Shown here piece after piece: positions 50,806 to 63,378 of a stretch of 64,000 bases of DNA. The notes beneath the pieces were generated by a model. That model was given only the letters and a program-made list of their open reading frames with translations. It made no database searches and was not told where the DNA came from. The position numbers were made by a program, and so were the translations under genes. The stretch is from Undaria pinnatifida (lineage: Eukaryota; Sar; Phaeophyceae; Laminariales; Alariaceae): contig JABAKD010000006.1 in the NCBI GenBank assembly GCA_012845835.1, positions 7,864,637 to 7,928,636 of the forward strand. Reading direction: 5' to 3'. Within the stretch, counting starts at the first letter, position 1; every line of letters starts with the position of its first letter.

Positions 50806-51175
50806 ATTTTTTAGGAGGTTTAGGTCACAAATAATATTCAAATACACTTCGGCTGTGAGATCAAAGATATGTAGCAGCTTGTTATACGCGTGGTGCTAGG
50901 TCTAGGCGATCGTGCAGGTGGTCGGAAAAGAGGGGGCGTTGGAGGGGGGGGGGGTCGGGGGGGAAATAATTGAAAACTACGTCATGGATGGTCAGAAAGA
51001 TAATGACGTGATATCAACTGCGTATAGGTGTTTATTACTCAGGCCGATTTTGATTGTGAGTGGGGAGTTTGGACAGATTAGGCGGAAGGGGGGGGCGGAA
51101 GGGGGGGGGGGGGGGGGGGGGGGGGAATCGGGGGACGGAGGGGCCGGGGGGGGAAAGGGTTGGGTTTTTTAAAAA
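49265..51175 (+). repeat. G-tract-rich tandem array of the CACTCCAGC-family element
   Basis: Units start at 49280, 49767, 50484 and 50845 with an AT-rich lead and CACTCCAGCTGTGAGATCGA (or CACTTCGGCTGTGAGAT). They continue through CAACTACAGTGTAGCTATCA and CTGAGGGGGACAAAATCTGA into G-rich sequence, then TGGTGCTAGGTCTAGGCGAT and GATAATGAGGTGATATCCTG. Many uninterrupted G runs of 12-30 occur, always on this strand. A related copy with the same polarity is at 32317-32990. Plus-strand poly-Gly frames are artefacts. Confidence 0.9.
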
Positions 51176-52284
51176 ATGTTGACTATTCTAGAAGGTTTGA
51201 TGTTAGATGCAGCATGCAACCCAGTGTTTTAAGTGTAGTAAATAACGTGTTAAATCTTCATAATTTGTTGTTGTATGATACATGGATCGAAAGCTAGAAT
51301 ATTTTATAGAATATTTGTAGGTACCATTATTTTCTGACATCGCTAATTATAAGAAAGAGATACGTATTGTCAAATGCAACCGGCGAGGTGATGTGGTCAT
51401 GCACTGTTTGTCACCATCATCATACAGTTACCATTATTATCGACATCGCTAATTATACGAAAGAGATAAGTATTGCCAAATACAGCATGCGAGGTGATGT
51501 ATGTGGCCATGTGCTGTCTCCGCCATTGAGCATTAGAGGGAGGGATGCGAATCGTCAGTTTTAAAGGAACGCTTGGTATACATGTGCTCAATTACGTTAC
51601 TTCATTAGTCATACTTGGTATACACGCGCTCAATTACGTTACCTCGTTAGTAATACTTCGCTTGGCATAGGTGGGGAGGCGATCATGCAGACGGTATGTA
51701 CGAAATACCCTACGTAATGGGTTGGTAAGGTTGTTTACCGCAATTTTAACACATCTACCTGTGCTTCCTTTTCCGAATTATTCTTGTCTCAAATAACTGT
51801 ACGATTTCACGCCTATGATTTTACCTTGTCGATGTGGGTCTCTGCGGTCGTCAATTTTAAGTCAGAGATACGTCCTACAAATACATCAGGCGAGGTGGGT
51901 ATGTGATGTCATTGTATACCAATCCGGTCGCCCGGTGGCGTATCAGGCTATCCTCGAGCCTGGTATAGGTCAGTTTCGTGAGTTCGAGCCCCGCCGAGTG
52001 CATACTCGTATATATTCGTGGGGACTTTTTCTTGTGCACAAATTGACTTGCGGAAAGCGCGAGAGCGTGAGTTAGCAACACTCGATGAAAAATCGACGAG
52101 CAGTGGGATTGCTGAACCCTATGCGCGATAAAAATTGAAGGCAAGAACCGGGGGGGAGAAGGGACGACACCTGTGACCACGGCTTGTCCAGAAGCTGGAA
52201 AGTAAAAGTGTGACGAAAAAAACATAAAAAAATATATACCAATGGTTTGTGTATGCTAGACTAATCATACAGGTCTAATTGGGT
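51176..52284. repeat. Short tandem duplications, otherwise unassigned
   Basis: ACATCGCTAATTATA, AAGAGATA and GCGAGGTGATGT blocks are duplicated at about 51331-51440 and 51425-51520. GCTCAATTACGTTAC blocks are duplicated at about 51566-51655. An 86-codon frame (51815-52075) has no recognised domain. Confidence 0.65.
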
Positions 52285-52385
52285 ACTGTACTATCGACGC
52301 GTATGAAAATACGTGGAAGTGTGGTGAGCTTGAGCTTTATTTTTCCCCATCCGCCGAAGGATAACAAGGAGAAGAAAAAAAAAAA
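52285..52385 (+). repeat. Dispersed repeat (GGATGGGGAAAAATAAAGC family), copy 4
   Basis: CGACGCGTATGAAAATACGT, GGAAGTGTGGTGAGCTTGAG, CTTTATTTTTCCCCATCCGC, ending in an A-rich run (about 52372-52385). Confidence 0.8.
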
Positions 52386-52610
52386 TGTACTCACCGGCTA
52401 GCGCTCCTTCCGCTTAACATTGACGTATGGATGCGCAGTATACACTGCCAGTATTATGTTTCTGGTGGTATATTGTACTGGTCCAGTCTGCCAGTATACG
52501 CTTCCAGTTCTGATGCAATCCAGTATACTGTTTCATAGCGCAGTTAGTTTTATCTCTACTGTTTCAGGCTACTCGTTCGAGTGCGCAGCCCAATTTTACG
52601 CCACACGTGC

Positions 52611-55289
52611 ATGACATTAAAGTTTGTGCCCTTCCCCGGTGCTCGCTACGTTTCGAACACAGGCCAAGTCAAAGCGAGCACACCTGTCCAGTCAGAAACT
52701 ATCCCGGAGGCGGTCGTTCTTACGCTTCGCGCGGCTATGAAGAGGAAGTCATACTCTGTCGACGAAAACAGCACGTTGAGGTACGGAGGAAATCAGTACA
52801 AGGCGTCTGATGTGCTCGCCATCATCAGGAAGGAAGATGTCGCGGAGGATGCGTCATCCATCAACACCCGGAGGTCGAAGCACTGTTTTATGCGGATACT
52901 GGGGTTGATTTTTTCCGACAAGCACCGGGGAGCATTTTTTCAGTCCCGCCTGTCGTGCTCAAGGCGAGAACTGGACAACAGGGAGACGGGGAAGAACCGC
53001 CGGGTGTGGGTCGGCATCGCGGAAGATTACCGCAACAAGGAGTTGCAGGTGACTGCAATTTGGTACAAGTGGGGTACCCGACTTATGAGTCCGTCGGAAT
53101 AGGCCAGTTTTCCCGCTCTTAGCTCCGAGCCGCTATTATCTCAGCTTGTGTATCATACCGTGGTATAGGTTACAGTCCAGGCGTCACAACTCGTGACAAG
53201 CCGATTTTGTTATTTCCCTTGACCCTAAAATCAGTATTATCTTGACTCGGACGCTCTTAAATCGGGTATCCCACTGTACTCCAGTTTGTATACTGAGCCT
53301 TTACCGCTTAGCGCTGGTAAGTTAAAGCGTGCTTGTCGATGTATGATATTATGGCAAAGGTACGATCTTTGTACTTGTTGGATTATCTGTAAATCATATC
53401 TGGTCATGTACATCATGCACGAGTTAATAAATTGCCAAACCTAAACCTATCAAGAGAATAGTGCATCGCTCACACCATCTACCACCATGCCAATCGCAGG
53501 TGGCCAGGATCTCGGACGACAGCTACGTGAGCGACCTCGATCCGAACAAGGTCATGATGCCCAACGCCACACCGCAAAAGCTGTGTGATTTCTTCAACGA
53601 GGTGAAGGCGGCATGGAACCCGAAGCATGCGAACTTCACGCAGTCTGGGAGCCACGAAAATTGGAGGGGTTTCAGTGGTGGTGAGCGATGGCAGGCAACT
53701 CTACGAGACAAAGTTGGGATTTCTGTATAGAATAGAAACAACGCCAGAGTTTACAAAAGTTAATTTATTCCGCGGTGTACTATGGACAGTTGCATTTCTC
53801 GGAGCCTACGATGCTTCACCGAGGATAGGCAGAGCTGGGGGTGCGGGCTGACGTATGTAATCCGACGACACCCACCCACATGACCATGCGGGAGAACAGC
53901 AGTACGTACACGCCTGCTACTCTCGCCGTTTGACTACAACACCAATACGCACCGTCTCTGTTGTTCGGGCTGCGCTGCCGGCATTTGTTTCGTTTCTACT
54001 TCGCGTGTGGTACATGCTACACCGCTGCAGCAGCAGCAGAACACACTTGCTGCTTACAAGCAGCAGCAGCTTTTCCGCACCCAGCCGAGAAGGCAGCAGT
54101 AGTACGTTCCTGTTGTCGTCATTTTCCTACACCAAGCACTCTGCTGTGTATCTTCCCGCGCAAGTCAGAGTTGCCGCCATTGTTTAAACGTACCACTCTA
54201 TCCGCCAAACTAACCACTGCTTGATATATATTCGGCAACCAGCTGGTGTTACATTTACGCACATAATGGTATAAAATGACGAATCAATTTGGATTTTTTG
54301 CCGTTGATGTAGGGAACTCTAAACCTGCGTCACAGCTCGCAGTGAACCCCCCGCATCTAATGAAGAGGATAGCAGTGGTAGTAGCAGGATGTTCCTGCGG
54401 TGGTCGTTTGACTCTACACCACACACTTCCGTTTATGTTTATTTTCGAAATTTATCCTGCTGCGCGAACGTTGTTAGCTCGGCATTTTTTATTTCATATA
54501 TGGCCCGAAACGCCGATGTTATTTTAATTCACGAGACGTTCCCTTATCCCCCATCCCCTACAGGACGAGCACACCACGGTCGTGGCGCGTAGTCATGCGA
54601 AACGTCGGCGTCCTGAAGATCGAATACTCCTATCGCATGTATTCTTATTTCCACCGATACCTAGGTCCGATATAACAAGAATCTGAAGACATCCGTCTCG
54701 CGCCCGCTCGCCCCTTTTCGCCGCGTCTCCATCGCCAGAAAACCGCAACGTCTGGCTCTTTGGCGAAGCTGCTATGGTGTACCCCGCCCTCATCGATGTG
54801 TGCAACAACCTCCTGCCGGACGATGTCGTGCGAGAGTATCCCGGTATCCGTGAGAGCAACGATTCAGCGGGGTCGACGGTTACGGTGGACGGCGACCGGA
54901 AACGTAGGGCCGACACGAACAGCAGGGCCAAGGAGGCTAGTGTATCAGTGGGAACTAGGGGGAAGAAGAGGAAGGCTGAAGCTTCCGGTCGTGCTGCTAT
55001 GATGGACCATTTTAAGGAGGTGCTGGCAATGGTAGCAGAGGCCTTCAGACCGGAACCCTTGAGTGCTGAGCCTGTCGCGAGCGGCAGTATCGCGAATAAA
55101 GCGGCCAGCGCCTGCGTCGACATGATGGTGATAGACACACTCATGAACTCTCACGGGAAGTGCCTAGATAATATCGAAAAGGAGGAAGACAAGGGGGAGA
55201 AAGCAGACCCAACGCGCTTAATGTTGTTGAAGCGGCATCGTGATAGGCTCGCGAAAAAAATCGAAAAATTGATGGGTAATGACCTCTAA
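52611..55289 (+). CDS. Unknown protein, three exons, ~389 aa (nuclear, DNA-binding-like by composition)
   Basis: Exons 52611-53048, 53500-53680 and 54739-55289 join in phase (0, then 1) with AG/GTGACT, CAG/GTGAGC and CAG borders and give one open frame to TAA at 55287. ATG 52611 is the first Met in the frame. Residues ~30-145 are basic and mixed (YSVDENSTLRYGGNQYKASD, NTRRSKHCF, SQSRLSCSRRELDNRETGKN). Exon 2 has DFFNEVKAAWNPKHANFTQS. Exon 3 opens NVWLFGEAAMVYPALIDVCN, has a nuclear-localisation-like GKKRKAEASG, and ends in a charged helix (RLMLLKRHRDRLAKKIEKLM) likely to be coiled coil. I recognise no named domain. The gene sits among repeats and may belong to a multicopy transposon-associated family, but it shows no break. 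Confidence 0.7.
53681..54738 (+). other. Second intron of the 52.6-kb gene
   Basis: A 1058-nt intron with CAG-rich words (about 54020-54090). No separate gene was recognised inside it. Confidence 0.6.
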
Positions 55290-55354
55290 CGGCCAGTTGA
55301 ACGCTACATGAATCAGACATGCTGTGTGTCGGGAGTGGTTAAAGTGTGTTGGTC

Positions 55355-55425
55355 GCCGCCCCCGCCCCCCCCGCCCCTCTCGGCCCTCCACCTACTCTCC
55401 CTCCTCCCCCTTCCCCACCTGAATT
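55355..55425. repeat. C-rich tract
   Basis: CCCCC/CTCC-rich stretch downstream of the gene at 52611-55289; low complexity. Confidence 0.8.
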
Positions 55426-55619
55426 CCTTTGGAAGGTTTCATACTGTCGATTGTCAGCATGATGCAGCAGTGGGTGGCATATTTGTTTTGGTCTTGAGGC
55501 ATGGTCGCCGGAGGTAATGCACCCCAACCCTCGCCCGCGACGCCGGCTGTATATTTTTGGGGATAGAGCACGGGGGGTTGCACAGCGTACTAGCCGATAA
55601 AGGCCTTAACAATACCGTC

Positions 55620-57135
55620 GTTTTCCTCCCAGTCTGGTCAAGCAGTGGCGGGTGTAGTTTTGTGGTTTATCGTGAGAGTACCATGGTGCAGCTGGCCCCC
55701 GTTTTTTTATTATATATAAGTCCAGGGTATTGGTTGTCGATTCCCCCTCCCCCCCGTTTTTCCCCTCCGAGTCTGGTCAAGCAGTGGCGGGTGTAATTTT
55801 GCGGTTCATCGTGAGAGTACCACGGTGCAGCTAGCCCTCGTTTTTTTTCATAGAAGTCCAGGGTATTGGTTGTCGACCCCCCCCCCCTCCCCCCCCGTTT
55901 TTTCCTCTCAGTCTGGTCAAGCAGTGGAAGGTGTAATTTTGTGGTTTATCGTGAGAGTACCACGGTGCAGCTGGTCCCGTTTTTTTGTCTTTAATGGGAG
56001 TCCAGGGTATTGGTTGTCGATTCCCCCCCGCCCCCCTCTCATGTTTTCCTCCCAGTCTGGTCAAGTATTGGAGGGTGTAATGTTGTGGTTTATCGTGAGA
56101 GTGCCACGGTGCAGCTGGTCCCGTTTTTTTGTTTTGAATAGGAGTCCAGGGTATTGGTTGTCGATTCCTCCCCCCCTCCTTGTTTTCCCTCCCAATCTGG
56201 TCAAGCAGTGGAGGGTGTAATTTTGTGGTTCATCGTGAAAGTACCACGGTGCAGCTGGTCCCGTTTTTTTTTTGAATAGGAGTCCAGGGTATTGGTTGTC
56301 GATTCCCCCCCCCCTTTTTTTTCCCCTCCAAGTCTGGTCAAGCGGTGGAGGGTGTAATTCTGTGGTTCATCGTGAGAGTACCACGGTGCAGCTGGTCCCG
56401 TTTTTTTGTTTTCAATAGGAGTCCAGGGGATTGGTTGTCGATTCCCCCCCCCCCCTCTCGTCTTTTCCTCCCAGTCTGGTCAAGCAGTGGAGGGTGTAAT
56501 GTTGTGGTTTATCGTGAGAGTACCACGGTGCAGCTGGTCCCGTTTTTTTGTTTTGAATAGGAGTCCAGGGTTTTGGTTGTCCAATCCCCCCCCCCCCCCC
56601 CCTTGTTTTTTCCTCCCTGTCTGGTCAAGCAGTGGCGGGTGTAATTTTATGGTTTATCGTGATAGTACCACGGTGCAGCTGACGCCCCCCTTTTGTTTTG
56701 AATACCGAAGTAGGAGTCCAGGGTATTGGTTGTCGCCCCCCCCCCCCCCCCCCCCCCCCTCTCGTCTTTCCTCCCAGTCTGGTCAAGCGGTGGAGGGTGT
56801 AATTTTATGGTTCATCGTGAGAGTACCACGGTGCAGCTGACCCCCTTTTTTGTTTTTAGTAGGAGTCCAGGGTATTGGTTGTCGATTCCCCCCCCCCCTT
56901 TTTTTTCCTCCCAGTCTGGTCAAGCAGTGGAGGGTGCAATTTTGACATTTGTCTTGAGCACACCACGGTGCAGCTGACCCCCGTTTTTTTTTTTGTAGGT
57001 GTGAAAGGTTATTTTGTTGCCGAGCGTCAAAACAGAACCCCCCCCCCCCCCCCGCCCCCGGTTGTTTTCCTCGCAGTCTCCTTGAGCAGTGGCCGGTGTA
57101 ATTTTGAGGTTTGTTGTGAGAGTACCCTGTTGTAG
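55620..57135. repeat. ~140-bp minisatellite with variable C tracts, about 11 units
   Basis: AGTCTGGTCAAGCAGTGG recurs at about 55632, 55770, 55909, 56055, 56197, 56332, 56475, 56617, 56777, 56912 and (diverged) 57076. Each unit continues GTGTAATTTTGTGGTTTATC, GTGAGAGTACCACGGTGCAG, CTGG, a T run, GGAGTCCAGGGTATTGGTTG and then 7-25 C. Length variation between units comes mostly from the C and T tracts. Confidence 0.95.
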
Positions 57136-57875
57136 CTGGCCCCAGCTCACTACGTGTTTATTTTTTACGTGCAAGTTGATACGTCGTAGAGCACACGGGG
57201 TATTCGATATTGACAAGCGAGAGTACTCCCTGTCTTGGTTTGTTGTCCCATCAAACCACGGTAATACATCGGCTAATAAGCCCCTCCCATTTCAGAAATT
57301 ATTTCCCTCGGGGATGTATGCATTTCAACTTGGGACACGTGTGGGTTTCAATCAGAAGATATAGTGGCTGAATCCGATACAGGAGCCGTATTTGAAGTCG
57401 TTGAGCTGGGTCGCCGTGGCGCGGACGTATGTTTATTACGATCTCCAGTATCTACTATGCGTCGCCGTATCGCGAACACATCCTTCCTGTGAAACGCAGA
57501 TGTTAACAGGTCCAGAGACGTCATGAGTACCCCTCGTATTCATTTCCACGGCTCAATATATTTATGCAAACACCCGACGCCATGCCCCCCATCAAGAACC
57601 GAGTAACACAAAACGCGGGTTAAGGAGCACTTACAGGTAACAGCTCGGCAACCTACTGCTTTGTTGCAAACGAATAACGGAAAACAAGCAGTAGTAGGCG
57701 GAAGGCTCTCGGACGTCCTCTTTACAAGAAACGAACATGTACCCTTGATATATCTTAGTATAAAAAACCGCTGGCGCATCCATATTGGGGGAAGGAGCAC
57801 TTTCTATTCGTACGCTCCACAATCACATGACATGCACTCCTATCAAAAAGCAATAGTCTGAAGCAGGCAACAACA
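57136..57875. other. No gene recognised
   Basis: Short frames only between the minisatellite and the CAA array. Confidence 0.45.
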
Positions 57876-57885
57876 CCGGGGTCCT

Positions 57886-58190
<305 letters not shown>

Positions 58191-58559
58191 GTTTTTTATC
58201 CTTCGTTTCGAAACGGTCGTAACCGACGACGCTATTGCAGAACATACGAAACCCGAATTTACGAAATGAAAGAAACGAGAATCCAACAACAGCAGGAGCA
58301 GCAGCAATTGGAGCTTTTCGGGGAACAAACCGAAGGGCAGATACAAAGCTGAAGGAGCAGGATCGGTGCATCGAGGTCCATTGGGGTGCAGCCTCTCGAC
58401 TCGGAAGCCCCACAGCCCTGGTGCTCGTGGTATGATCGCTTCCTCATCGGGAGGAGTAGCAGCAGATACACGCTCCACTCTGCTGTGCGTTGTTCTGCCT
58501 TAGCCCAGGACGAGTCTCGGGTAAGGGGACCCACTATCGACGTAAATATAAAAGCAGTT

Positions 58560-58700
58560 TTGATACTAACTAATTTATAAAAAGGTTTCTTACATTCAAG
58601 ACCATAGTGATAAGGGACTTGACTTAAATTTAAGGTGAATTTTATTTATATTATAACATCAAAACGTCTCTTACATTTAAAATCAATTTGGTATCAGAGA
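58560..58700 (+). other. Possible LTR end with initiator-tRNA-type primer-binding site
   Basis: TTGGTATCAGAG at 58689-58700 matches the start of the classical primer-binding site complementary to initiator Met-tRNA (TGGTATCAGAG, 11 bases). It is preceded at 2-3 nt by an AATCA end and an AT-rich stretch (58560-58686), as at an LTR/internal junction. No second LTR or coding region is visible, so this is only a candidate relic. Confidence 0.3.
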
Positions 58701-61280
58701 CGACTTTATGAATGGGGTGCCAAATAAAAGGAACCCCGGGGCGATCTCGATCTTACCCGTGCGCCCTTCACGCCCCACGACCCGTTGACCGACAGGGTTC
58801 TTCTGATATGTTCCCCATGACGAGTATCTTCTCCGTGGGATTCACTCCGCTCTCGAGCTGATGTTGGTAACAGAGGATCTCTGTTGTATTAGAAAGGACG
58901 GCGTTTTTTACGTACTGCTAGTTGAAAGTTATGTCTGGTAGATGTTCTTTCCCTCTCACGCAGTAGAGTAGCAGCAGTTGATCAATTCCGCCGAGAGAGA
59001 GGACAAAAAATCAGGATGGTTATTATTTTATGCGCGCCATCAGTGTACGTACTACGCGCATGCATCAATTTCTTGCACCATGAATCCATCCATGATACAA
59101 ATGTTTTCATGTGTACACAAAAGTACCAACCAGACTAGTCTATACATACATGCTGCTTTGTCGGGTATCCTGTTAATACCTGGTAGACCTTTGACGTAGA
59201 CGCCGCCAGCACCACCACCGTAGACGGGCTGCTATGAAGTCGGAGCAACGAAGAAATTTGGATCGGATTCGAAACACTTGTTTCTTGCTTCGCTTTTTCA
59301 CCTCGAATTATGATTTGCGTATCGTATTCATTCGCAACTTCGCGCTTTGAGCGGCGGTTGGTTCGTTCTTGTTGGCGCGATCCGGCCTTGCGATTGATTC
59401 AGACGACATGATCGCGTCGTCGGCTATGAATGATATGATACACGATATATATGATACCACCACCGCACGCACTGCTTGATGCCAACTCAGTCTCGCGTAC
59501 GACTGCTGTACACGTGGCGGTAACCGTTCGTTGTTGCGGGTTTTTTTTTTACTCAGTATTATCTTGTGAAATCAACGTGTCACTCGGTGGTGGTGTTGTT
59601 ATGTTTTGTGTTGTTGTTGTTGGTGTTGCGGTGATGATGTTGGTTATTGTGTTATTGGTGGTGGTGGTGCTGGTGTGACACCGACCGTGTCGCGGAAGAT
59701 CCTTCGTCATAATCTTCAGCATCAGCAGCAGCAGCGAGCGGCGGCAGTACCACGCTCAGGAAGTCGCCGACGGCAGCATCAAACAAGCAACAAAACCTTG
59801 AAGCTACTTGGTCTGCTACGAGTACTTGTTGCTGTATGCTGACTTAGTTACTACTGCTCTGCTGCTGTACTGACTGAAAATCTACACCACAGTTGTTAGT
59901 TGTGGCCGGGGTATATTTTTGTATTCTTCCACTCCAGATTTATTAGAGCCTGTCCTTCTGTGACAAGACTTTACCAGGTACCAGGGTATACGCTATGTAT
60001 GGCGAGGATAATGTGATACCGACAATGAGAACAACGAACGGTGGATTCCCCCGCGGGATACTAGTCTTCAATGCCTCACGAGCTGTGCGGAATGAGTGTG
60101 CCCTCGGCAGTCAACACCAAGACTGCTTGTGTGACGTTTTTTCTCACAATTGAAGCAAGGCAAGGAGCATCAAGGGTGCGCGCATACACGCTGCTGCTGC
60201 TACCTGTACACAATGTCACGCGGACGGCAAGTAAGCATCAAAACTGTTTTCTTCATACTATCACACGCACGCGTCGTACGAACATATTATACGAACGAGC
60301 ACGAGTGACTTCGTGCGTTGTTTATTTTAGTCGCCGAGAGAAAGAAAGTGCTGTTTCGGCGGTCTTCGTTCGTTGCCCGGCCGCCCCGTGTAAAATGTCT
60401 ATCAGGACGACAGTAATCTGCAATAATGTTTTCTACTGATGGTTTCTACTTTCTTCATAATATTTTTACTTATTTTCATGTTTTCCCATGTAAATCCGTG
60501 ACGTTTTCTCATTATTTTGGTTGCATAATACCTGGTATTCCATAAGCTTTCCCGTTGTTAGTGGATTCGGAACCGCAAAAATAATCCCTCGCTACAAGTA
60601 ATTGTAAGTAAGTCCCAAAAACGCGGGTGCAGTTCTATAAGGGGGGAATTCTGTTTACTATCTTTAAATAATAATGCCTAAGCTAAAGAAGACGCCGACA
60701 TCGGGATATACTACTGTAGTATCCGTAATTCCGGAGATTCCAGAGAAATTCAACATGGCCATGCCCCTGTGTCCTCTGCCGGCCGGGATATAATATCCGA
60801 TCATGCACGTACCATAGCAACCGCCGTCGTCTGCAGCGTTTACCGTCCGTTGTTCGTAGACTTTTGCCTCTTGACGTGTAAATATCCTACTTAGATTTTG
60901 AGATCTTTGGCGGATATACCCTGGCAATGTTTTTTTGTCCATCATTTTCGGACATTGTTTTGGACTACCAGGTATTAATAGGTTTTTCTTTTTATAGTCT
61001 AGACTAATATATATATACGTATATCCTTGCAAAAATGATTTTCGACAAAACCTTCGATCTCGCAGCTGGTGGAGTGTATTTTTATTTTTATAATAAAATA
61101 ATCCTGAAAGAAGTATCGATTAATTTTTTTGATGCACGCGGAAAAGTGCGGGACCCCTACCGGGCCGGGCTGCGGACAGACGATATTTTTGCTAGGAATT
61201 ATAGTAACACATAGACCAGACCGCGCATAGACCAAGGAATCACTCTTCTTCTACTACTGCTGCTGCCGCTGTTGTTGCAG
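58701..61280. other. No gene recognised; minor repeats
   Basis: Contains GGT/GTT triplets (about 59585-59675), a 122-codon plus-strand frame without recognised domains (60071-60439), and an inverted CACTCCAGC-family copy (about 61030-61076). Otherwise unassigned. Confidence 0.45.
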
Positions 61281-61328
61281 ATCGATATCACGGCAATCCA
61301 TCCTGCCATTCATCGAGCCTATAAGAAG
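61281..61328 (+). other. Isolated exon-like block
   Basis: A GCTGTTGTTGCAG acceptor-like tract precedes 48 nt reading IDITAIHPAIHRAYKK, followed by GTGTGT. No neighbouring exons that would join in phase were found; it could be a relic of a lost gene or chance. Confidence 0.25.
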
Positions 61329-62989
61329 GTGTGTCCCTGTCTACTATGCTGTGGTCGGTGCTGATGAGGGGGAGGGGGGGTGTGGGGTCTGATATACATA
61401 CGGCTGCGACTTAGCCGACTACTTTGTTATTAGTCTACATGGCCTAGTTAGCTATCCTACTGTATGTAGTAGATATCTCAGTTGCGCGTGGTAATTCGAG
61501 GAGCTCTGCGGCTGTGTTGGCGCGCTTGGTTGTGGCGCTACGTGTCGCATACTAAGTTTCATAGTTGGGGCAAGACCTGTTGGCTCGTACTATGCCACCC
61601 AATCAATACTAACTACGAGGCAAGCCTTGAAGTTCAGCTTGTTCACGGCGCACATGAGAAATTACACCAACTACCTTTCCTACCTTGCAGCGTAAGAGAA
61701 GACAGATTTTGTGAGAGATTCAGGAAATCTCTGCTATGTACGCAGTCTAGGTTGGTCTGGCCGAGATGTGCAGCATTATCATCGTAGCTGTGATTGTATG
61801 AATAGCACACTGTCTGCCATGTGCCAGGTATTATACCACGTGGTGGAATAACTGGCCCAGCAGACCCAGCCTGGGTGTATTCATATTTTTCCTGAGCTAG
61901 GCCAGTGCTGCAATCCTGTATTTAAATATCTTGGGTTATTATGGTCACCGACTGCCTCTTTCGGTCCCCACTCGTCATTCATGCACGAGTACTGTAGTAC
62001 TGTACTGCCTGATTATGCCGATGGTGGTGGGATAAGGGTATGTATCGCAAGAGAACGACTGAGTGAGTTTGGCAACAGTTAGTTGATGCCGGTGTGGTAG
62101 AGTACATCGTACCACGAGGAAACTATGTGAGAGGGCGTAGGAGTGAGTGAGCGTCACCCTCGTTTTCGGGAGGGTGCTCACATCCATCCCGAGAGAGAGA
62201 GAGAAACCGTAGTATATAATGCCTGCGGTATATCCCGGGGTGGCTGAACCCTGATGTGGGGCACTGCAGGGCACAGACAAGACCGTATATCCTTTCACCC
62301 ATCACGCCTTCGGTTCGGTATAATTCGCACATAGCGTGTTTACCACATCGCTGATTGTGTCGCATACGAGTATCTCCCGGGTACCAGGTACAAAAAGAGT
62401 AGATTAGATGTTGTTTCAGCAAGTTGTTGTTCGCGCGTTAACTCATCGCCGTTCTCAAGTCGGTGTTTTACACAGGCTCCAGCCACTCTGGAGTGGAAGA
62501 ATGCGTCAGGAACTGTATGTGTGTACGCGTCCTTCAACGACACCGCTGAATTAACATTTACCCGCGGGTAGGATATAGACTAGACTATATAGTAGGATGT
62601 AGTATATAACTAGATAGGATAAAGCATAAAATACCCGGCCTAGTATAATACCTTGCATGATACCAGGTATAGTATGTATAATGTAAAACATCATGTATAT
62701 GCGTATACAGAACACGTGGAAACGCTGAACAGCAACTTCGTGAACAACGGGTGCAGCTGCTTCTTTGCCCCACTTCCAACTCCTAAAATTATCCCAGTCT
62801 AACTTCAAGTGTTTTGTTCCCATGTCGGGAGTGCGGTGCTAAAATGGCTAAGTATGTCTCGAAGATGAAGAGGGAGATATATCAAACGCCGAGGCATGCA
62901 CTTGAGTTATCGGTAGCCGCAAATCATTACGGTTCCTGTTGCTGCGGTACGCCGCCGTAGCATATATATAGCGTTTGTTGCTGTTGTTG
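61329..62989. other. No gene recognised
   Basis: Only short unrecognised frames (longest 61482-61787). Several ACCAGGTA palindromic words occur at 62380-62670. Confidence 0.45.
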
Positions 62990-63190
62990 TCGTTGACGGG
63001 TTTTTTTTCTCATCCCCATCTATTATCTCCTCACTTTCTCGTTTCGCTTTCTCCCTCCCTAGACGTAACTCAGGTCCAAGGTCACTAAGAAGGCTCTTTT
63101 CCCCCCTCCCCACTATGGCACGTGCCTTCGTTTTTATCGTGAGAAGACCTCAGCCCTTTCTTTCCTCGTTGGCTCGCATCGAGTTACGCC
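62990..63190 (+). repeat. Dispersed ~240-bp repeat, copy 3
   Basis: CCCTAGACGTAACTCAGGTC, GGCTCTTTTCCCCCCTCCCC, GTGCCTTCGTTTTTATCGTG and TTGGCTCGCATCGAGTTACG match 4590-4835 in order. Confidence 0.85.
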
Positions 63191-63378
63191 TACCCACGCT
63201 TTAAGGCGCTCTCAGCAGTTGATTCCTTTCATTACTTTATTTTTGCGAATAAACTCAGAAGTCAGACCTACGTGAGCTTCGAAATCTAGAACCAACTCTA
63301 GTGGCATTCGAGGGTAGCACTATTAATAGACCACCGTGACGACTGGCCGTGTTGATGGTTAATGACCCTAGGGCGTTC

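Noticed and set aside
51925-51995. tRNA-like GAGTTCGAGCCCCG (B-box-like) stretch
   Set aside because: The T stem is mismatched and the upstream part does not fold into a D arm and acceptor; at most a tRNA-derived repeat.
55825-56977. Repetitive Ser/Pro/Trp-containing plus-strand frames
   Set aside because: Readings of the 140-bp minisatellite; frames shift with C-tract length and no start or splice context is conserved.
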